Assembly: GCA_016490735.1 (NCBI GenBank)
Contig: JAEMWC010001098.1
Coordinates: forward strand, 128,501 to 192,500
DNA length: 64,000 nt
Origin: Pachyseris speciosa
Lineage: Eukaryota; Cnidaria; Anthozoa; Scleractinia; Pachyseridae
Direction: 5' to 3'
Shown here: positions 45,790 through 58,033 of the stretch, in pieces
Layout of the letters: each line of letters starts with the position of its first letter
Numbering within the stretch: position 1 is the first letter of the stretch
The notes under the pieces: model-generated
The model's input: the letters and a program-made list of their open reading frames with translations, nothing else
The model's database searches: none
What the model was told of the DNA's origin: nothing
Position numbers and translations under genes: made by a program

Positions 45790-47610
45790 CGATCAAGTTC
45801 AATAAAGGGTTACCCCAGGGGGATGCTCTTTGCCCGAGGTTGTTTACCGTTTGCTTGAACTCAGAAGCTTGGAAGATCAGCGCTACTGAGGAATATCATC
45901 ACATATCCTATACACTGATGATCTCAAGATCTTAACTGCATCGATAGTAAACTCGGTTCAATAAAGTTCAATAAAGGGTTACCTTAGGGAGATGCTGTTT
46001 GCCCGAGGTTGTTTACCTTTTGCTTGAACTCAGAAGCTTGGAAGATCAGCGCTACTGAGGAATATCATCAGATCTCCTATACATTGATGATCTCAAGATC
46101 TTCGCTGCATCGGATAGTAAACTCGGTCGGGTTATGAAGATGGTGAAGTCGGTTATGGAGAGATTTTGGGCTGAAGTGAAACCTCAAGAAGTACGCAGTG
46201 GCTCATGCGAAAAGGGGGGGCATGCGAGTGATGATCCGGGAGGAAGAGTGGATGGGCCGACCAGGGTGCAATTTTTGGGGAGGGAAAACAGTGCAAGTTC
46301 TTAAGAGTGCTCGAAAATGTGATGCAGGAGGATAAACTGGTTCTGGAGTGCGCAGCAAAGGAGTACCTCCGTCGTTTGTCGGTTATTTGGACAAGTCCAT
46401 TGCCCTATTACAACCGGGTGATTGCGTCAAACCAATTTGCCTTACCTGTCTTATTGTGTCTTATGTGGACACAATAGTGGCCAATTATGGAGCTCAAGCA
46501 AATGGACAGAGAAGTGCTCAAGATTGTAGTCGAGAACGGAGGAAGGCCCCCGAGATGGAGGGGAATACGCTCTGTTGAAATGGAATATAAAGCCACGAAA
46601 ATCAAGAGTGTTGTTAAACTCTATTGCAACGAAGATACCACTATGAGAGTAATACGGGAGTTTGAAAACCACGCCGGGGAGATGGGACGGAAGTCCGTGT
46701 TTAAACAGGCGTCTAGGTACGCGGGGGAGCTTGGTTAGGAGATCAAGACGGATGTGAGGAAATGTCAAATTGAGAAGCCAGAGAAGGAAGTAAGGAGTCA
46801 GCAATGGCAAGAAAGTCTAGGTAATTGCAGGTTAGAGGACGAGCGTTTAAGCTCTAATGGATGTTTCTGGTGTCTGACAGAGTGGAAGGGCTGCCCAACG
46901 CTCACAATCGCTGGAATGTTTTAACTTCGTGAGCAGCTTTTACCAACCCGGCTTTACGCTAGTCAAAAGACACATACAAGCTTGGAGGGTGGAGTGAGGT
47001 GCAGATTAATGCGGCAAGGCCCCAGAGAGCGTTGACCAAATATTGTTTGGGCGCAGTGCGCTTGCACAGAGCAAGAACCTCTCTCGGCACGACTCAACGT
47101 GGAAGGTACTGTTCTACGAGTTGTATTTGCATGATGTTGGACTCATAGGTGAAAAGCCGCCTTGGCATGCACTCGGCAAGACAAAGCCCGTCTACGAGTC
47201 GGAGGACGTTCATGCAGGTTGGGATGTGACCGTTTATGCAGAACATCAAGATGTGAGATCTAACAGAGTCGACGCTCGCATCGTCGATCACAAGAGCAAT
47301 GAAGTTATCACACTCGAGATGAGCTGCCCGTGGATCGACAACCGAGAGAAGAAAGATGAGGAGAAGACCTGGAAATACGGCCCCCTGCGCTGGGAATTGA
47401 AGCAACAGTTCCCAGGTTATGAGGTGCAACAGCATATCATCATTATAGATGCCCTCGTGGGATGGTCGCGGGAACTGGACATAACGATGTGTCACATCGT
47501 AGGAAACAAGAACATAGAGGTATTAGGAAAGATACAGAAGGACAGTACTCTCGAACACACTCAACATTGTCCGGACTTTCAAAGTTGTAACCTGAAGGAT
47601 AAATAGCTAG
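45790..47610 (+). mobile_element. decayed non-LTR retrotransposon (RT plus C-terminal domain)
   Basis: RT motifs GLPQGDALCPRLFTVCLN and YIDDLKIFAASDSKLGR (YxDD catalytic box) appear in broken frames, the first block in tandem duplicate. Downstream pieces read YCNEDTTMRVIREFENHAGE, then CFWCLTEWKGCPTLTIAGMF. The 187-codon ORF at 47043-47606 contains VYESEDVHAGWDVTVYAEHQ, DARIVDHKSNEVITLEMSCP and KTWKYGPLRWELKQQFPGYE. Its D, E and K spacing is compatible with a restriction-like endonuclease at the C-terminus (inference). The series is familiar from abundant cnidarian retroelements. Many stops upstream show it is inactive. Confidence 0.75.
45797..46123 (+). repeat. tandem duplication of an RT segment
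   Basis: A block of about 163 bp (from TCAATAAAGGGTTACC to TAGTAAACTCGG) is present twice in direct tandem with about 95% similarity. It includes the YxDD box. Confidence 0.8.
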
Positions 47611-47619
47611 AGACCGGAC

Positions 47620-48741
47620 TGCAGGAACAATTAGGTTTTAATATGTAATGCCTAATGCCTAGACACACATAGATTCTTTTATCTTTTTTAATATATGAAT
47701 ATATTTTATATTTCTATCTTATAGTTATAAGCAGTAAGTAGACATAATGGTAGTGGTAACGAAAATGAAACAAAAACCAATAGGTGTACAAAAAGTCTGA
47801 AACAACTACGGTAGATTAAGAGGATGCGAAATACAAAAAATGATAGAACTAGAGATAAATGTTATGTAATTGTCACAGCGCGACAGGTTCCCCATCAAGG
47901 GCCTCTGAATCACCATACCTGTCGGTATCATAACAAAATCCCTAAAGAGGGCCTTAAACAATATGTAATAATTTCCCAACAAAGAGCCTTTGAATGACCT
48001 GGCTAGCACAAAAATAACAGAATCCCAAAAGAGGGCCCCTGAGCGCTGAAACAACTACAAGTGCTAAAGAGTACAATTAATGAGTCGGGCTTGTTGGATA
48101 TGAAATGATTATAACCAACTGGCGCTACGCGCGTCATTGGTTATTTATCACTTCAAATCCAGCGCACCCTCGTAGAATAATTGTTTAATATTAATGGCTC
48201 ACAGCTTACGCCATATAAGCGCCCTGTGTGGCTAGTCTAGTTTTTAGCATACATTCGTGTATTCTTCTCTATAATTAAATAACCATAATAATAATAATAA
48301 TAATAATAATAATATTTATTAACAAATTCTCAAACAATCTTAAATTTAGAATATATGATCTACTAGAAGGCTAAAAATGATATTCATAATTATAATCGTA
48401 TAAATATATAAAAATATTACTAAAGACTTCATTTTAAAAGGCATCAAATAAAGAATGAAAAATATACTTTTTAAAAGGAAAATAATAATGATAATTTATT
48501 TTTATTTTTGATCGTGGCATACTGCGTACATGTCACTTTGGTGTTTTTTTTTTGTTTGTTTTGTTTTGTTTTTTTTGAGCCGCACCAATGCATTTATCAT
48601 CTTAGGAGAATATTGCTACTTTTGCCAAATACATTTGTACTTTATTGCAGTTTCCTTTCATCATTGGAGCAATGTCAGGAACAAAAGATTTTTTTAAATA
48701 ATTTATCACTTCTTGAATTATATGTATAGAAACCAACTTAC
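47620..48741. other. no exon recognised (possible gene C intron)
   Basis: A (TAA)n tract lies near 48285-48313, together with repeated AGAGGGCC and AAAGAGCC words. The missing last part of the F5/8C domain should lie in this direction but was not found. Confidence 0.45.
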
Positions 48742-48888
48742 CTTTGGGGAGTTACCTGCTAGAATTCCCGGATAAGATTGGCCTAATGTGCTATAGGAAA
48801 TGTGGTATGACTTAACGTATTGATTATACGTTGTGTTTCGGCCTTGAGTAGCAATTCCTCTAATTTTGCGTACCATTCCCAGATCAAT
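48742..48888 (-). CDS. gene C exon: F5/8C (discoidin) domain, middle part
   Basis: A 49-codon phase 0-0 exon on the minus strand, acceptor CTGCATTACATAG and donor AAAG/GTAAGT. It reads IDLGMVRKIRGIATQGRNTT then YNQYVKSYHISYSTLGQSYP. The signature DLG...I.G.ATQGR...YV.SY.I.YS is diagnostic for F5/8 type C domains, which bind phospholipid, glycan or collagen on extracellular proteins. It joins in frame to the exon at 49683-49800. The remaining C-terminal quarter of the domain was not found. Confidence 0.88.
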
Positions 48889-49386
48889 CTATGTAATGCA
48901 GGAAGGAAAATATTAGTTAATTCACCATGGCGTGTTTTGATCTTGGAAAATGGTGAAATTAGAAAAAAAAAATAAAGACAGAAACAACAACAACGGGAGT
49001 TTAACTTCCCACAAATACATTATACAGATTAAATTATGGGCGCATTCAACACTCAACTGTTACTTCATTAATTGAAACCGCGTTGCAAGCAGTCTGGCAA
49101 AGTCCCCCGGCCAGTTTTGTAATCCGCATTTGATTATTTCTTAGAAAATGTGCAATAGAAATATGAAATATTATTATTAATAACAATAACATATTGAGTC
49201 AGGGATTAAGAGAGCTTATACAACTCACTTACTCATTGATAAGAAGACCGAATTTATAATGCACCTTTCAAAAAGCTAATGATTCATTCATTCCTTCCTT
49301 CATTCATTCTTTTATTCCTTCATTCCAGTGAGCGAAGAAAAAAAAATTATCAGACGATTTCTGAGTTAACTGTCGGCTTTGTTTTG

Positions 49387-49417
<31 letters not shown>

Positions 49418-49682
49418 GCATTGCAAAAACTTTTTGAGATATGTTGCAATAATATCCAATGAGCCAAGTTGTAGCACTGTTCAACGTCACAGTACAAGGT
49501 TGATTGAATTATTAATTGTAATACAGCAGAGAAGTTTAAATTAAGTTAGGGAAGGATGCCTCAAGTGAAAACTTTTCAGACCGCTGAAAGAAGATCAAAG
49601 GGTTGGGAACCAATGATCTCCGCCGAGTGTTTCTGGACTTATTAGGGAAACCTGTAACTGAAACTATCGTCTGATTCATTAC

Positions 49683-49800
49683 CTGTAAGTAACGAAAAGT
49701 TTGATCATCAGTTATTTTTGCACACCACGCGCCAACACCTTCAGTAGCTCCTGGCTTCCCTTTGTAGTTATTAAGTCTTCCCTGCCATGGTCCATGCCGA
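49683..49800 (-). CDS. gene C exon: F5/8C domain, early part
   Basis: Acceptor CTATGTCACAG, phase 2 start, donor CAG/GTAATG, phase 0 end. It reads RHGPWQGRLNNYKGKPGATE, then GVGAWCAKITDDQTFRYLQ. Joined to the next exon it gives RYLQ then IDLGMV, the standard W/YLQxDLG junction of the domain. Confidence 0.85.
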
Positions 49801-50204
49801 CTGTGACATAGAAATTGAAGAGCATTAGTGCATGTGCTATAAAAGATATTCTCAAAGAGAACTTTCTTTCTTTGTAAGCATTGGAAAATGGACCACACAC
49901 CTTACCCATAACTATGGCTAAGCAAATGACAAACAAACAACGAAACACAAAAACAAAACTAATAAAAAAAAAACACAACAACAACAAATTAAAAAGCAAC
50001 AAACAAAACAAAAAGAAAAGGAACTGGTGAATGATGTTTTTTTGATTTTTTTGGGTGAGCGAAATGAGCCTAGAAATAGAGCACATGATGCCTATGAGTC
50101 ATGGAGACAATATTACATGTGGAAAAAAGGTTAAAGACCGAAGTTATTACTGTTTCATCGCAACATTTTCTCGGCAAGCTTACTCATGTACTTGGTAAAC
50201 TCAC

Positions 50205-50295
50205 TCGTCGATCTTGGAATTTGTGGTCATGCTTGAATCAGGAATTGGTCCAGCAGCTCCAAGCTCAAGGCCAACCGGTTGAGTAATGTCGCATT
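50205..50295 (-). CDS. gene C exon: F5/8C domain, start
   Basis: Acceptor TTGTTGTTTCTAAG, phase 1 start, donor GA/GTGAGT, phase 2 end. It reads CDITQPVGLELGAAGPIPDS then SMTTNSKID, the canonical domain opening (Cys...LG...G.IPDSSMT.SS). The phase agrees with 49683-49800. Earlier exons such as the signal peptide were not identified. Confidence 0.83.
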
Positions 50296-53200
50296 CTTAG
50301 AAACAACAAGAAAAATAGGCTTACTATTACTAAATTAAAGAGCCCAGTCTCTTCCAAGCCATCAAAGGGCATCGATCCTCTGTGCACTTTTGACATGCAC
50401 TACAGGGTTAAACACGACCAATATGTCCAAAAACATTCCTTTTCTATGCCACCACATAGCAAGCCTTTTTATGTATTCATTTTCCGTTTACATTTAGATT
50501 TTTTCAAACATGTGCTTAAGTTCAAACTGAATTTTTACTTTTGTTATTTGTGTTACACTGATGACGATAAGAAATTCCATTTCCAGTTTTTAATCATCAC
50601 TTAAGGCTAAAAAGTAGAAATGAATGCTACAATCTTGGACAAAACTGTTAAGAACATCCAGCTTAGAACCTTTCGTAGGTGCACACGATGATCAATTGAG
50701 TCTCAAAGCCCCCCTCCTCCCAATTCAATGTTGTCTATGCCTCCTGACCGTTTCCCTGAATATCGTGACTTCCCAACTTCAACATTGAAAGGGGAGGGGG
50801 GGGGAAGGGAAGTTACGTTAGGGATATTGTTGACTCACACCTATTGGAGAAACATTTTTTGGCCCCAGGAGACCTATTTTCTCAAGCATGAGGAGCTTTG
50901 GCCCTTAAAAAAATTCTCCCCAGGAGACCTTTTCGAGGCGCTAAAATCCGTCTATCATTTTCTTTAACTTGCAGAATTGAATGACATTTGCGGTCCACAT
51001 CAATCGTCACTATTCAATTTTACTGAGCTAAATAAATGCTCAAATCTCTCTGAAGGCGAACCGATCAGATGGGTTTGGAATCAAAAGAAAATTTCAAAGC
51101 TAGACAAAGAGACCTTAATTCAGCTTAGTTTTTTGCTTACGTGTTTCTTCGCGGCTTTTTATTGCAATATTGAATAGTCAGTTTCAGTTAATGCTTTTGG
51201 CCGATTTTAGGAAAGCTTTCTTGTTTGGCTATCGGCTGTAGTTTAAAGGAAAAAAAAGGACAACTGCATAGCTATCTAGCGATCGTGAGAGTAGATTTAT
51301 CTTAGCCGGTCTTAGTTGCCGACCGCGCAAGCGACCACGAGATTTCAAAAATGCCGCGCGCGCGAAGAAATGTTTGTCGCGTTTGTGAAGTCACGCAAGT
51401 CACGTACATGTTTACTTGCGCTCAGACGAGACAGCCGGTATATAGCCTCCTCTTTTGTTGCTCTGTATGTACTTTCGATTGGTGTTGTGCAAGGAACATG
51501 CTAGAAAATAATTATCCTGAAAAGGTTTAATATTTACTGAGCTTTTTATGTTTTACTGGAGAGAAAATACGGTGCGTTTCGTCAAACGACGTTGGTTCGC
51601 AGTGGAGACAGATGTTCGTCAATATGCCACCGAAGATGTGGGAACTCTGCAGAGTTACTAGCCCAGCACTGGACGCAAAAACATTAGTACATTTCAAAGC
51701 TCGAGTCATGAAATTAAAATATACCTGGAATAAAAATGAAAATAAACATAATGGGAACTGCAATTTAGGTATATCAGGAGCGCATGGGTATATTCATTGC
51801 CCGACTGAGGAAATATAGCAAGAATCGCTTAGGGACAAGGATAACACTTATCTTCTTTCCGGTGCAGTCGATGTCCGTCTTAAAAGACACGAGAGACAAT
51901 AGCAAAATACAGTAGGCCAAAGGGGGAATTTTTTTTTCATCATAGAGTGGAGCAGATGCTTATTGCTTTGATAGGTGATCATTCATAGCACGAATCTTTC
52001 CAGCAAAGGAAGTAAAGGTAAAATTTATTGGCAAAATATTATATCACACGATATCTTTTCCGTCCCAAGTTTAGTCAGGCATGCTCAAGGATCCAGCCTT
52101 GTTTTATTTCCAGCTCCTTTGGGAATGAGTGCAAAGTGTGCTGGTTCCCTCAGCATGTTATCAAATCTATTTTTATTCGCAGGCTACCTTGTCTTATCGG
52201 GGACTACCGTAGAAGTACGAAGTCCGAGCTCAATCGACCGATTGCAGTCTCTGATACGCACGTACTCAGTGTGCCCGGGTATTTGCTACTTGAAGCGCAC
52301 TTTCCCCCAACCAACGCTCCATATTCACATGCTGTATCGTCGACATTAGCGATCAGATGGGTTCTAGCTGGCAATGAAGCTTTCTTATTTTCAATGCTAG
52401 AGAAAACTATATACCACGAAACTACGCTACCAAAATAGATGCAGCAAGCACAAGATTAGACTGTATTGGGACGTTGTTATTTGTGCACATGCTTTATACA
52501 ATGAGGTGTTAAAAAAGTATTCCACAACGTATTAGGTTATCTCCTCATCTGATAGACAATCAGGACAAATAAAAAAGTGCTTAACTAAAACAAACACACA
52601 AAAAGAACAAATTATCTACATTGCACCAGTGGATTGTTTTCCACGCTCGAGGACCAGGAATCTGTAATCATGGTACAACGGCAACGTATGAAATTTGAGC
52701 CTCAGCTCATTCCATTGGCGCAACTAAACATGTAGATCAGTGATCGAATTTTTTTCACACCCGGAAATAAAACTGAAGTAGCCGGATCTCCTTGCGTTTC
52801 AAGTTACGGACAGCACAATCTCGACTCACGCAACAGCTGTTTCACGAGACGCGTGACACGTCGAGCGTGTGCGGCGATTTCGCTGTAGTTTTCGGATCTT
52901 TTTGCAGAAATGAAGACGAAAAGGCACAAAAGGTACAAACAAACATATCGTGCACCTGATTATATACTAAGCAGAATAGATATTTGGTGACAATTACAGT
53001 GCTGTAAATTCGAAGAGAAATTAAAAGTTTACTCAAAATTGTTGCCAAAGTGTTACACTCAAACGAATGTCATTATAATTTGTTCAACGCGAGTGGAGCC
53101 TGGCCTTTGATGAAAGGCGAAATGTATCAGTTTTTTCGAACTATGATTCTACGATTGGCACAGCCACGCACCAACCTGAAATGATCACTAGGGAAAATGG

Positions 53201-53936
53201 ACATGAACGCCCAACAAAATGAAAACTCTAAAAATAACATATCAAGAGCGATAGAGTATTTTTCATTTCATGATTTACATTTGTGGAGAGCCATGAAATT
53301 TACACATTGAAAAAAAAAAAAAAAATAGAATCGCCGATGCGCATTGTAAAATACACACGGCTGATGAGTCCAATTCTCATTTCTCAATTGAAATTCTTAT
53401 CTCCCCGGCTTATAAGCGGAGCGTTACGTTACACTGTTGCCCAACCAAAACTAATCGCTCAGGACTGAGTGTCTAAATATGAAGTTTCTTACCTTCTCTT
53501 GCCGAAGCTGAAGTGTCCTGATTGTTCGATTAACTAATCTGAAAGTAGTCGACTCGACTCGCTCTATTCAAGTCTTAAATAGCGGAAGACAATACTCGGA
53601 ATGCTAATTTATAACAATGAAAAATGTTGACAGGTCAACATGTGACGAGAGTTTTTGCTTGGTGTGGTGAGGATTTTTCTCTGACCAGGGAGGTTTGTTG
53701 TTCTCGGAGACAACTTGCGTGTGCTACTGCGAAACTTCAATAACGAGGGGGAAATTAACTCCTGAGCAACTCATTTGCGGGCGAGGTGAAGCTCGTCACA
53801 ACTTCTGTACCAGGGATCTGACTAACTGGACTCGTCGAACAGCAGAGAAAACACGATCTTCAACAGCAGAGGTTTATTCTGTCTCAAGTCGTAACCGAAA
53901 ATACAAGCTCAACTAGGTCACTTATATGTTGGTTTC
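50296..53936. other. no gene recognised
   Basis: Contains one copy of the repeat block duplicated at 58885-59150. Candidate signals: a polypyrimidine-CAG at 50974 followed by an open stretch NDICGPHQSSLFNF on the plus strand, and a 136-codon ORF at 52028-52438. Neither has a domain or a matching partner exon. Confidence 0.4.
50630..50890. repeat. dispersed block A, copy 1
   Basis: Closely matches 58885-59150 (from ATCTTGGACAAAACTGTT to GGAGACCTATTTTCTCAAG), differing mainly in the length of a G-run. Confidence 0.85.
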
Positions 53937-55557
53937 GTCCAAGATTGTATGACTAATGCACATGTCATCGGCTTCCCCGTGGGGTCGACCCCCGGGCCTA
54001 CCAGGGAGATTTGTGGGGGAATATGAGGAGATGGATGGGATTCTTTGCCCGAGGGTAGGGGAAAATCTTGACATTGTTTTACGATCAAAGGTTAGGGGGT
54101 GGGGAAATTCACAAGTTTGAAAAGGATGTCACGGGATTTTCAGGTGAGAGACACCTCACCCAGGGGACTTTGTCTTGAGAGATTCCCCGACCCCCCGGGA
54201 AATTCCTCAAGTTTGCTTGACTGATTTTACAATCCCCCTGGTTGGCCCGGGGGTCGACCCCTCGGGGAAGCCGATGACATGTGCATAAGAAACTGGCGAA
54301 ATGCTCCGATACACGCACTCCGGTAAAGTGCTTCTGCCGTTAATTATTGTTAAATCAGATGCTTAAGAAGTTCGCTTAGTTAAATGAGAAATATTCTCTT
54401 ACTGAGAGAAATTATGGGTATTATTGAGGACTCAAAAAATCCCCTCGCTGTCGTGCCTCTCTGCTATTTATTGGCAAGGGAAAATACGAGGATGAATACT
54501 GGCTCAACTGACACAATAAGAACGGTAAACATTGCACTTTCACCACTTGACAAGAGACTGGCAACTGTAGAGATAATGAGAAGGTGTAGTTTACTGTGCC
54601 TTCCATAAATAAAATTGGAGCAGAAAGTAATTTTCAGCATGCGGAATTACCAAAAGGTATAACTTTCTTTGCTTCCGAAATCATGGATGACATTATATAG
54701 GTCTATATATATTGACAGAATGGATATCTGACTGGACATCATCATTTGAGCAAAAGTACAACCGCACAAAGTATTCATAGGTGTGAAATGCACATTTGAT
54801 AGTGCAAAATAGGCTAAAGGAAAGCGATATTTTTAGGATGAACAATTAGAGACACCTGGGTCACGCAATGACTTTATTTCATCACACTGACGTCCGTTCG
54901 TGACACATATCTGGCAAATGTGAAAAGCTGCATCGCAATGGACTAAATGGTGCTATCGCATCACAGAAATACAATATCTGTCCTTTTTGTATCCACAAAA
55001 AGATTACAACGATTAAATACTTGGATTTGTGACGATTAACACGGGGAAGTCTTTGCATTTGAACGATTAACAACGGTTCACAGTACTTTTATATAAATAG
55101 GAGTGATAGTCTATTGTTTTATTTCGCGTTCGTTGTTAACCGTTGAAATTGTCTGTTAATCGCTGTTTTATTGATCCATTGTTTCTCTTTTGCTACGTTA
55201 ACCGTGATATACCTAATGGCATACCTGTCTATCGGCTAATATGGTCGGTTTGCGAAACATGTGTTGGCGAGATTCGCGTTGAATTTCCCGCGGCATATGG
55301 TCTTAATAAAATTAAATGACGTAGAGGTTAACAAATAGGCCGTCACTTCCGTTTGATGTTCATCGGTAATGCTTTTTTTTAAGACACATGACCTCACGCT
55401 TTCCCCAGCAGATGATCGGACAAACAACAGTCGAATAGTGACAGCAGAAATCTCCCGTTTGCAAAGTGGGTTTTGGAGTATACGACACGCAATTCACGGA
55501 CATTTCATAAACTCAGGGATATATTGTTCCCTCAGACCTATTTTCTCAAGTAGTTTA
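53937..55557. repeat. tandem unit, copy 1
   Basis: Starts GTCCAAGATTGTATGACTAA and ends just before the same words at 55558. It carries a MITE at 53957-54285. It contains a TATA-like TATAAATAGG at 55093 and several GTTAAC words but no convincing gene. Copies 2 and 3 follow. Confidence 0.85.
53957..54285. mobile_element. MITE with TGCACATG termini and TAA duplication
   Basis: The termini TGCACATGTCATCGGCTTCC and complement are flanked by TAA (53954-53956 and 54286-54288). Copies 2 and 3 of the tandem unit read GACTAAGAAACTGG with a single TAA, i.e. the empty site. PIF/Harbinger-type (inference). No ORF. Confidence 0.85.
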
Positions 55558-55730
55558 GTCCAAGATTGTATGACTAAGAAACTGGCGAAAAGGTCCGATA
55601 CACGCACTCCAGTAAAGTGCTTCTGCTGTTAATTATTGTTAAATCAGATGCTTAAGAAGTTCGATTAGTTACATGAGAAATATTCTCTTACTGAGAGAAA
55701 TTATGGGTATTATTGAGGACTCAAAAAATC

Positions 55731-56939
55731 GGGTCGGTACATTTCACTGACCCCAGTCCATGGACTACCATGATGGACTACCGAAATGGACTACCTATAT
55801 GGACTGCTAAATGGACTACCAAAAATGGACTACCCTTAATTACCTACCTTGAAAAAAAAAAATTAGTAAAGTTTGGTTGTTTTCATCGATTGATCGTGAT
55901 CTCCACCATCTTGTTATTTTTTTAATGCCGCTGGTCAGCTGTTCTGCAGGCGTATTCATTCGTCTCGTGTGATGGCTGCCGACGCTAGATGGTCAGTAAA
56001 AATTTGAATTTATAATCGTTTGTTATAAATAGGGTAGGGAAAATCACAGATATTTTGGTTTTTAAGTGCCCCTAACACCGAAATATTTTTTTTCGCTTAA
56101 ATTAATCTTTGCACCTATTCAAAACACATTGCGCCTTTAATTTTTTTTTTTTTAACCAAATCTCGACTTTTTACAGGCTGGTAAAAGTTACGATATCTAG
56201 GATAATCTAGCCGTCATCTGTCACACGATCAAGCTAGTAAGGAGCGTGAGTCTTTTCCCAGTTAAAGTCACAAACTGATCATCGCGCTACGTCTTTGTAA
56301 ACATGCATACATAATAGTCAACTGGGGAATAGACCCACGCCCCAGCTGACTTGGTCGTGTACCAAATGATGCATAGTTTATCGTAAGCCCCATAAAAAAC
56401 TCTCAAGGCTGAAAATAAATGCTACATGTTTTTGGAATATGTACAAAGTATTATAATAGCGGGAAAAAATAACTATTCTTGGGGTTAGGTGCACTTTAAA
56501 TTAGGTAAGGCTTTTGGGAAGCAGGCTGCACCCCTACCCAATTTTTCTGGGGGTACCCCCTGGGCCTGGTCATGTGATCTATTTTTGAGTTGTATCTTCT
56601 TCTGTCACTTACCATTTTGAGCATCATGACAGCCAGGTAAGGAATCACCTGGAAGATTATAAATCAAATTTTTACTCCAGCTGCAGCCTGTCAGCCATCA
56701 TGCACGACGAGTGAATGCGCCTGCAGAAAAGCTGACCAGCAGCATTTAAAAAATAACAAGATGATGGAGATCACGATCAATCGATGAAAACAACCAAACT
56801 TTACTAATTTTTTTTTTCAAGGTAGGTAATTAAGGGTAGTCCATTTTTGGTAGTCCATTTAGCAGTCCATATAGGTAGTCCATTTCGGTAGTCCATCATG
56901 GTAGTCCATGGACTGGGGGTCAGTGAAATGTACCGACCC
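55731..56939. mobile_element. foldback DNA element, GGGTCGGTAC family 2, copy 2
   Basis: Same ends and arms as 4477-5631. The 9-bp duplication CAAAAAATC is at 55722-55730 and 56940-56948. Copy 1 of the tandem unit has a single CAAAAAATC at the matching place, confirming the insertion and its exact edges. Confidence 0.92.
56066..56495. mobile_element. TTAA-flanked MITE nested in copy 2
   Basis: Same nested element as at 4809-5225, so nesting predates the spread of this foldback family. Confidence 0.65.
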
Positions 56940-58033
56940 CAAAAAATCCCCTCGCTGTCGTGCCTCTCTGCTATTTATGGCAAGGGAAAATACGAGAATG
57001 AATACCGGCTCAACTGACACAATAAGAACGGTATACATTGCACTTTCACCACTTGACAAGAGACTGGCAACTGTAGAGATAATGAGAAGGTGTAGTTTAC
57101 TGTGCCTTCCATAAATAAAATTGGAGCAGAAAGTAATTTTCAGCATGCGGAATTACCAAAAGGTATAACTTTCTTTGCTTCCGAAATCATGGATGACATT
57201 ATATAGGTCTATATATATTGACAGAATGGATATCTGACTGGACATCATCATTTGAGCAAAAGTACAACCGCACAAAGTATTCATAGGTGTGAAATGCACA
57301 TTTGATAGTGCAAAATAGGCTAAAGGAAAGCGATATTTTTGGGATGAACAATTAGAGACACCTGGGTCACGCAATGACTTTATTTCATCACACTGACGTC
57401 CGTTCGTGACACATATCTGGCAAATGTGAAAAGCTGCATCGCAATGGACTAAATGGTGCTATCGCATCACAGAAATACAATATCTGTCCTTTTTGTATCC
57501 ACAAAAAGATTACAACGATTAAATACTTGGATTTGTGACGATTAACACGGGGAAGTCTTTGCATTTGAACGATTAACAACGGTTCACAGTACTTTTATAT
57601 AAATAGGAGTGATAGTCTATTGTTTTATTTCGCGTTCGTTGTTAACCGTTGAAATTGTCTGTTAATCGCTGTTTTATTGATCCATTGTTTCTCTTTTGCT
57701 ACGTTAACCGTGATATACCTAATGGCATACCTGTCTATCGGCTAATATGGTCGGTTTGCGAAACATGTGTTGGCGAGATTCGCGTTGAATTTCCCGCGGC
57801 ATATGGTCTTAATAAAATTAAATGACGTAGAGGTTAACAAATAGGCCGTCACTTCCGTTTGACGTTCATCGGTAATGCTTTTTTTTTTAAGACACATGAC
57901 CTCACGCTTTCCCCAGCAGATGATCGGACAAACAACAGTCGAATAGTGACAGCAGAAATCTCCCGTTTGCAAAGTGGGTTTTGGAGTATAAGACACGCAA
58001 TTCACGGACATTTCAAAAACTCAGGGATATATT

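Larger units (their letters stand above)
55558..58033. repeat. tandem unit, copy 2
   Basis: Nearly identical to copy 1 outside the insertion at 55731-56939. It is terminated by the foldback element at 58034. Confidence 0.85.

Noticed and set aside
47094..47495. 133-codon minus-strand ORF
   Set aside because: Shadow of the plus-strand retrotransposon ORF, which has the recognisable motifs.
49536..50086. Long minus-strand ORFs of 120 and 124 codons
   Set aside because: They overlap the real F5/8C exon at 49683-49800, but outside that exon the translation is intronic, so the ORFs as such are not genes.
50553..50576. CTGATGA followed by GAAAT
   Set aside because: No stem II, helix I or helix III can be formed, so not a hammerhead.
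50977..51177. Plus-strand open stretch after a good polypyrimidine-CAG
   Set aside because: No domain or partner exon and no clear donor. It could be a lone exon but cannot be supported.
52028..52438. 136-codon ORF, one of the longer ones in the window, overlapped by a 124-codon ORF in another frame
   Set aside because: No domain, no splice context and no composition signal. Kept only as a note in the gene-free stretch.
53360..53390. CTGATGAG motif
   Set aside because: No GAAA partner strand with a stem II in range.
54384..54608. ORF conserved in all three tandem copies (also 56908-57114 and 59966-60160), and its hydrophobic antisense ORF
   Set aside because: The conservation follows from recent duplication and does not show coding. 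The start region differs because of transposon insertions.
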